A DNA stretch of 64,000 nucleotides, from the NCBI GenBank assembly GCA_037974335.1, contig CM075760.1:27243402-27307401 (forward strand), in the 5' to 3' direction. The position numbers and the translations under genes were made by a program. The notes beneath the pieces were generated by a model. The model was not told where the DNA came from and ran no database searches. It saw only the letters and a program-made list of their open reading frames with translations. Every line of letters starts with the position of its first letter. The first letter of the stretch is position 1. Shown in pieces: positions 62,832 to 64,000 of the stretch. The stretch is from Prionace glauca (lineage: Eukaryota > Chordata > Chondrichthyes > Carcharhiniformes > Carcharhinidae).

Positions 62832-63495
62832 ACGGTGCAACCACCCTACTTCAAGTCCTAAAATAGGCAGATAGCAAATGTGCATTTCAAAATGGCATCT
62901 CGTTATTCTGATTTCAAAGTATAAAAGGTCGACAAAATCGGCAAGGTTACAATGCATTCCTGTCAATCATCACTAACGTCATTCATATATTCTGCTTCTT
63001 TGTCGCAGCTCCTTCTAAGCATAACAAACTCCTCTTACATCTTTCGCCTTAATTATTTTTGTCGGAAACATTTTGACATGAGTTTCTGAACTAATGTGAA
63101 TCAGGATTGTGTTGGCAAAATGACTTTATTCACATCGGTGAGCTGAGTCACTTTGGCAAACACAGAGAGTGGGAGAGGCGTCAGGAGAAACAAGCCCGCC
63201 TCAAAGAGCAAAGCAGTTGGAAATTTGGCAGAGGCCGAATCACCACAGATACTAGAACCCGAAATTATAAGATCGTCCAGCCACACTGACTCATTCACAT
63301 CACCATAACCATTGCCTTGACCGCACTGATTAGAATATGGGAAATAAGGTCATAAGGGGGCCAATTGGCCCCTCGAGCATTCTCAGCTGCTCAATAAGAA
63401 TGTCCTCAACTTCTAAACTGTTTCCGTTTACTTTTTTGCATCTTAATCTGAAGCTACACAAATGAGGTGAATATCCCTGGAGGATGATGGTTTAG
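62832..63495. other. No clear feature; short LINE-like scrap at 63345-63420
   Basis: Mostly unassigned. 63345-63420 (GGCCAATTGGCCCCTCGAGC) looks like a CR1-type tail scrap on the minus strand. Confidence 0.35.
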
Positions 63496-63499
63496 ATCT

Positions 63500-63680
63500 G
63501 AAATGTTAGAACATAGAACATTACAGCACAAACAGGCCCTTCGGCCCTCGAGTTGCGCCGATCGTATCAACCCCACCAATCTATAGACCTATCTATAACC
63601 CCCAATCCCATTAAACCCCATGTACTCATCCAGAAGTCTTTTAAAAGACCCCAGCGAGTTCGCCTCCACCACCGACTCTG
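63500..63680 (-). mobile_element. CR1 LINE 3' end
   Basis: Terminus GAACATAGAACATTACAGCA, then GGCCCTTCGGCCCTCGAGTT and the RT C-terminal text (TTTTAAAAGACCCCAGCGAG). 5'-truncated at about 63680. The remaining 320 bases (63681-64000) hold a short dispersed repeat at 63692-63745 and nothing else I recognise. Confidence 0.78.
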
Positions 63681-64000
63681 TTAACTCTGTTTTTCTCCAG
63701 ACTTGTTGAGTTGATCCAGCATTTCCTGTTTTTATTTCAGATTTCCAATATCACACTGTTATTCTTTTATTATCTGATGAATAAATAACAATTTATGTTC
63801 ATCTGGGACTATGGTGACTGTATTTGCCCTGATCTTATTAAATGGTGGAGCAGGCTGAATGGGATTTATGACTTTGTCTGACTCCATTTATTCTGTTTCC
63901 TGGCGGCACCAGATATGACGCCAATTGCTTCCTCTGGCAGCGCTGATGACAAGTTTATGTTACTAAATTCAGCATGGCAAATAACTGTGGGAGAGTGTGT

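Noticed and set aside
1-64000. CRISPR arrays, operons, bacterial signals
   Set aside because: No regularly spaced identical short repeats with unique spacers; gene structure, splicing and repeats are those of a vertebrate.

Overview
This window looks like repeat-rich, gene-poor nuclear DNA from a cartilaginous fish, most likely a shark. That is inferred from four things: dozens of CR1-clade LINE fragments; tRNA-derived SINEs with the V-SINE (HE1-type) core; long intronless C2H2 zinc-finger exons with the MGKPWKC-type start; and germline T-cell-receptor V segments with 23-bp recombination signals next to a GPR139-like receptor. The species is not determined.

Layout. 1-12.7 kb is almost all repeat: LINE and SINE fragments, a 52-bp minisatellite (2.96-3.35 kb), a 1.4-kb minisatellite (8.8-10.2 kb), a Gypsy-like fossil, and two GC-rich promoter-like blocks (4.6-5.05 and 8.4-8.7 kb) that share a short palindrome. 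12.7-27.7 kb is a zinc-finger neighbourhood. It has an intact 10-finger gene (13.7-14.6 kb, +), a broken finger gene cut by a CR1 element (20.7-21.5 kb, +), an intact 11-finger gene (24.6-25.5 kb, -), several remnants, and a CpG promoter with an exact 72-bp tandem duplication (27.2-27.7 kb). 28-32.4 kb holds one copy of a duplicated tRNA unit, split by nested CR1 elements.

37.2-41.9 kb is a compact cluster of TCR-type V segments. Three face + (one intact, one without a visible leader, one decayed) and one two-exon segment faces -. All four carry a heptamer-23-nonamer signal. 42.6-45 kb is LINE debris. 45.1-49.1 kb is a two-exon GPR139-like receptor gene whose short first exon was located by splice phase; two SINEs sit in its intron. 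49.3-61.5 kb is LINE and SINE sequence, including an almost full-length CR1 with an SGNH-esterase ORF1 and an endonuclease/RT ORF2 (55.9-59.7 kb, -).

Three diverged copies of a tRNA-Glu-bearing unit (28.2, 55.1 and 61.5 kb) are scattered through the second half. The last retains an apparently intact tRNA-Lys(CTT) at 62.76 kb. The host genes recognised are the zinc-finger transcription factors, the TCR V segments, the receptor and the tRNA. They do not form one pathway. The zinc-finger, V-segment and receptor genes belong to families that expand by tandem duplication, which fits the local signs of repeated duplication and decay. Boundaries of repeats were judged by eye.
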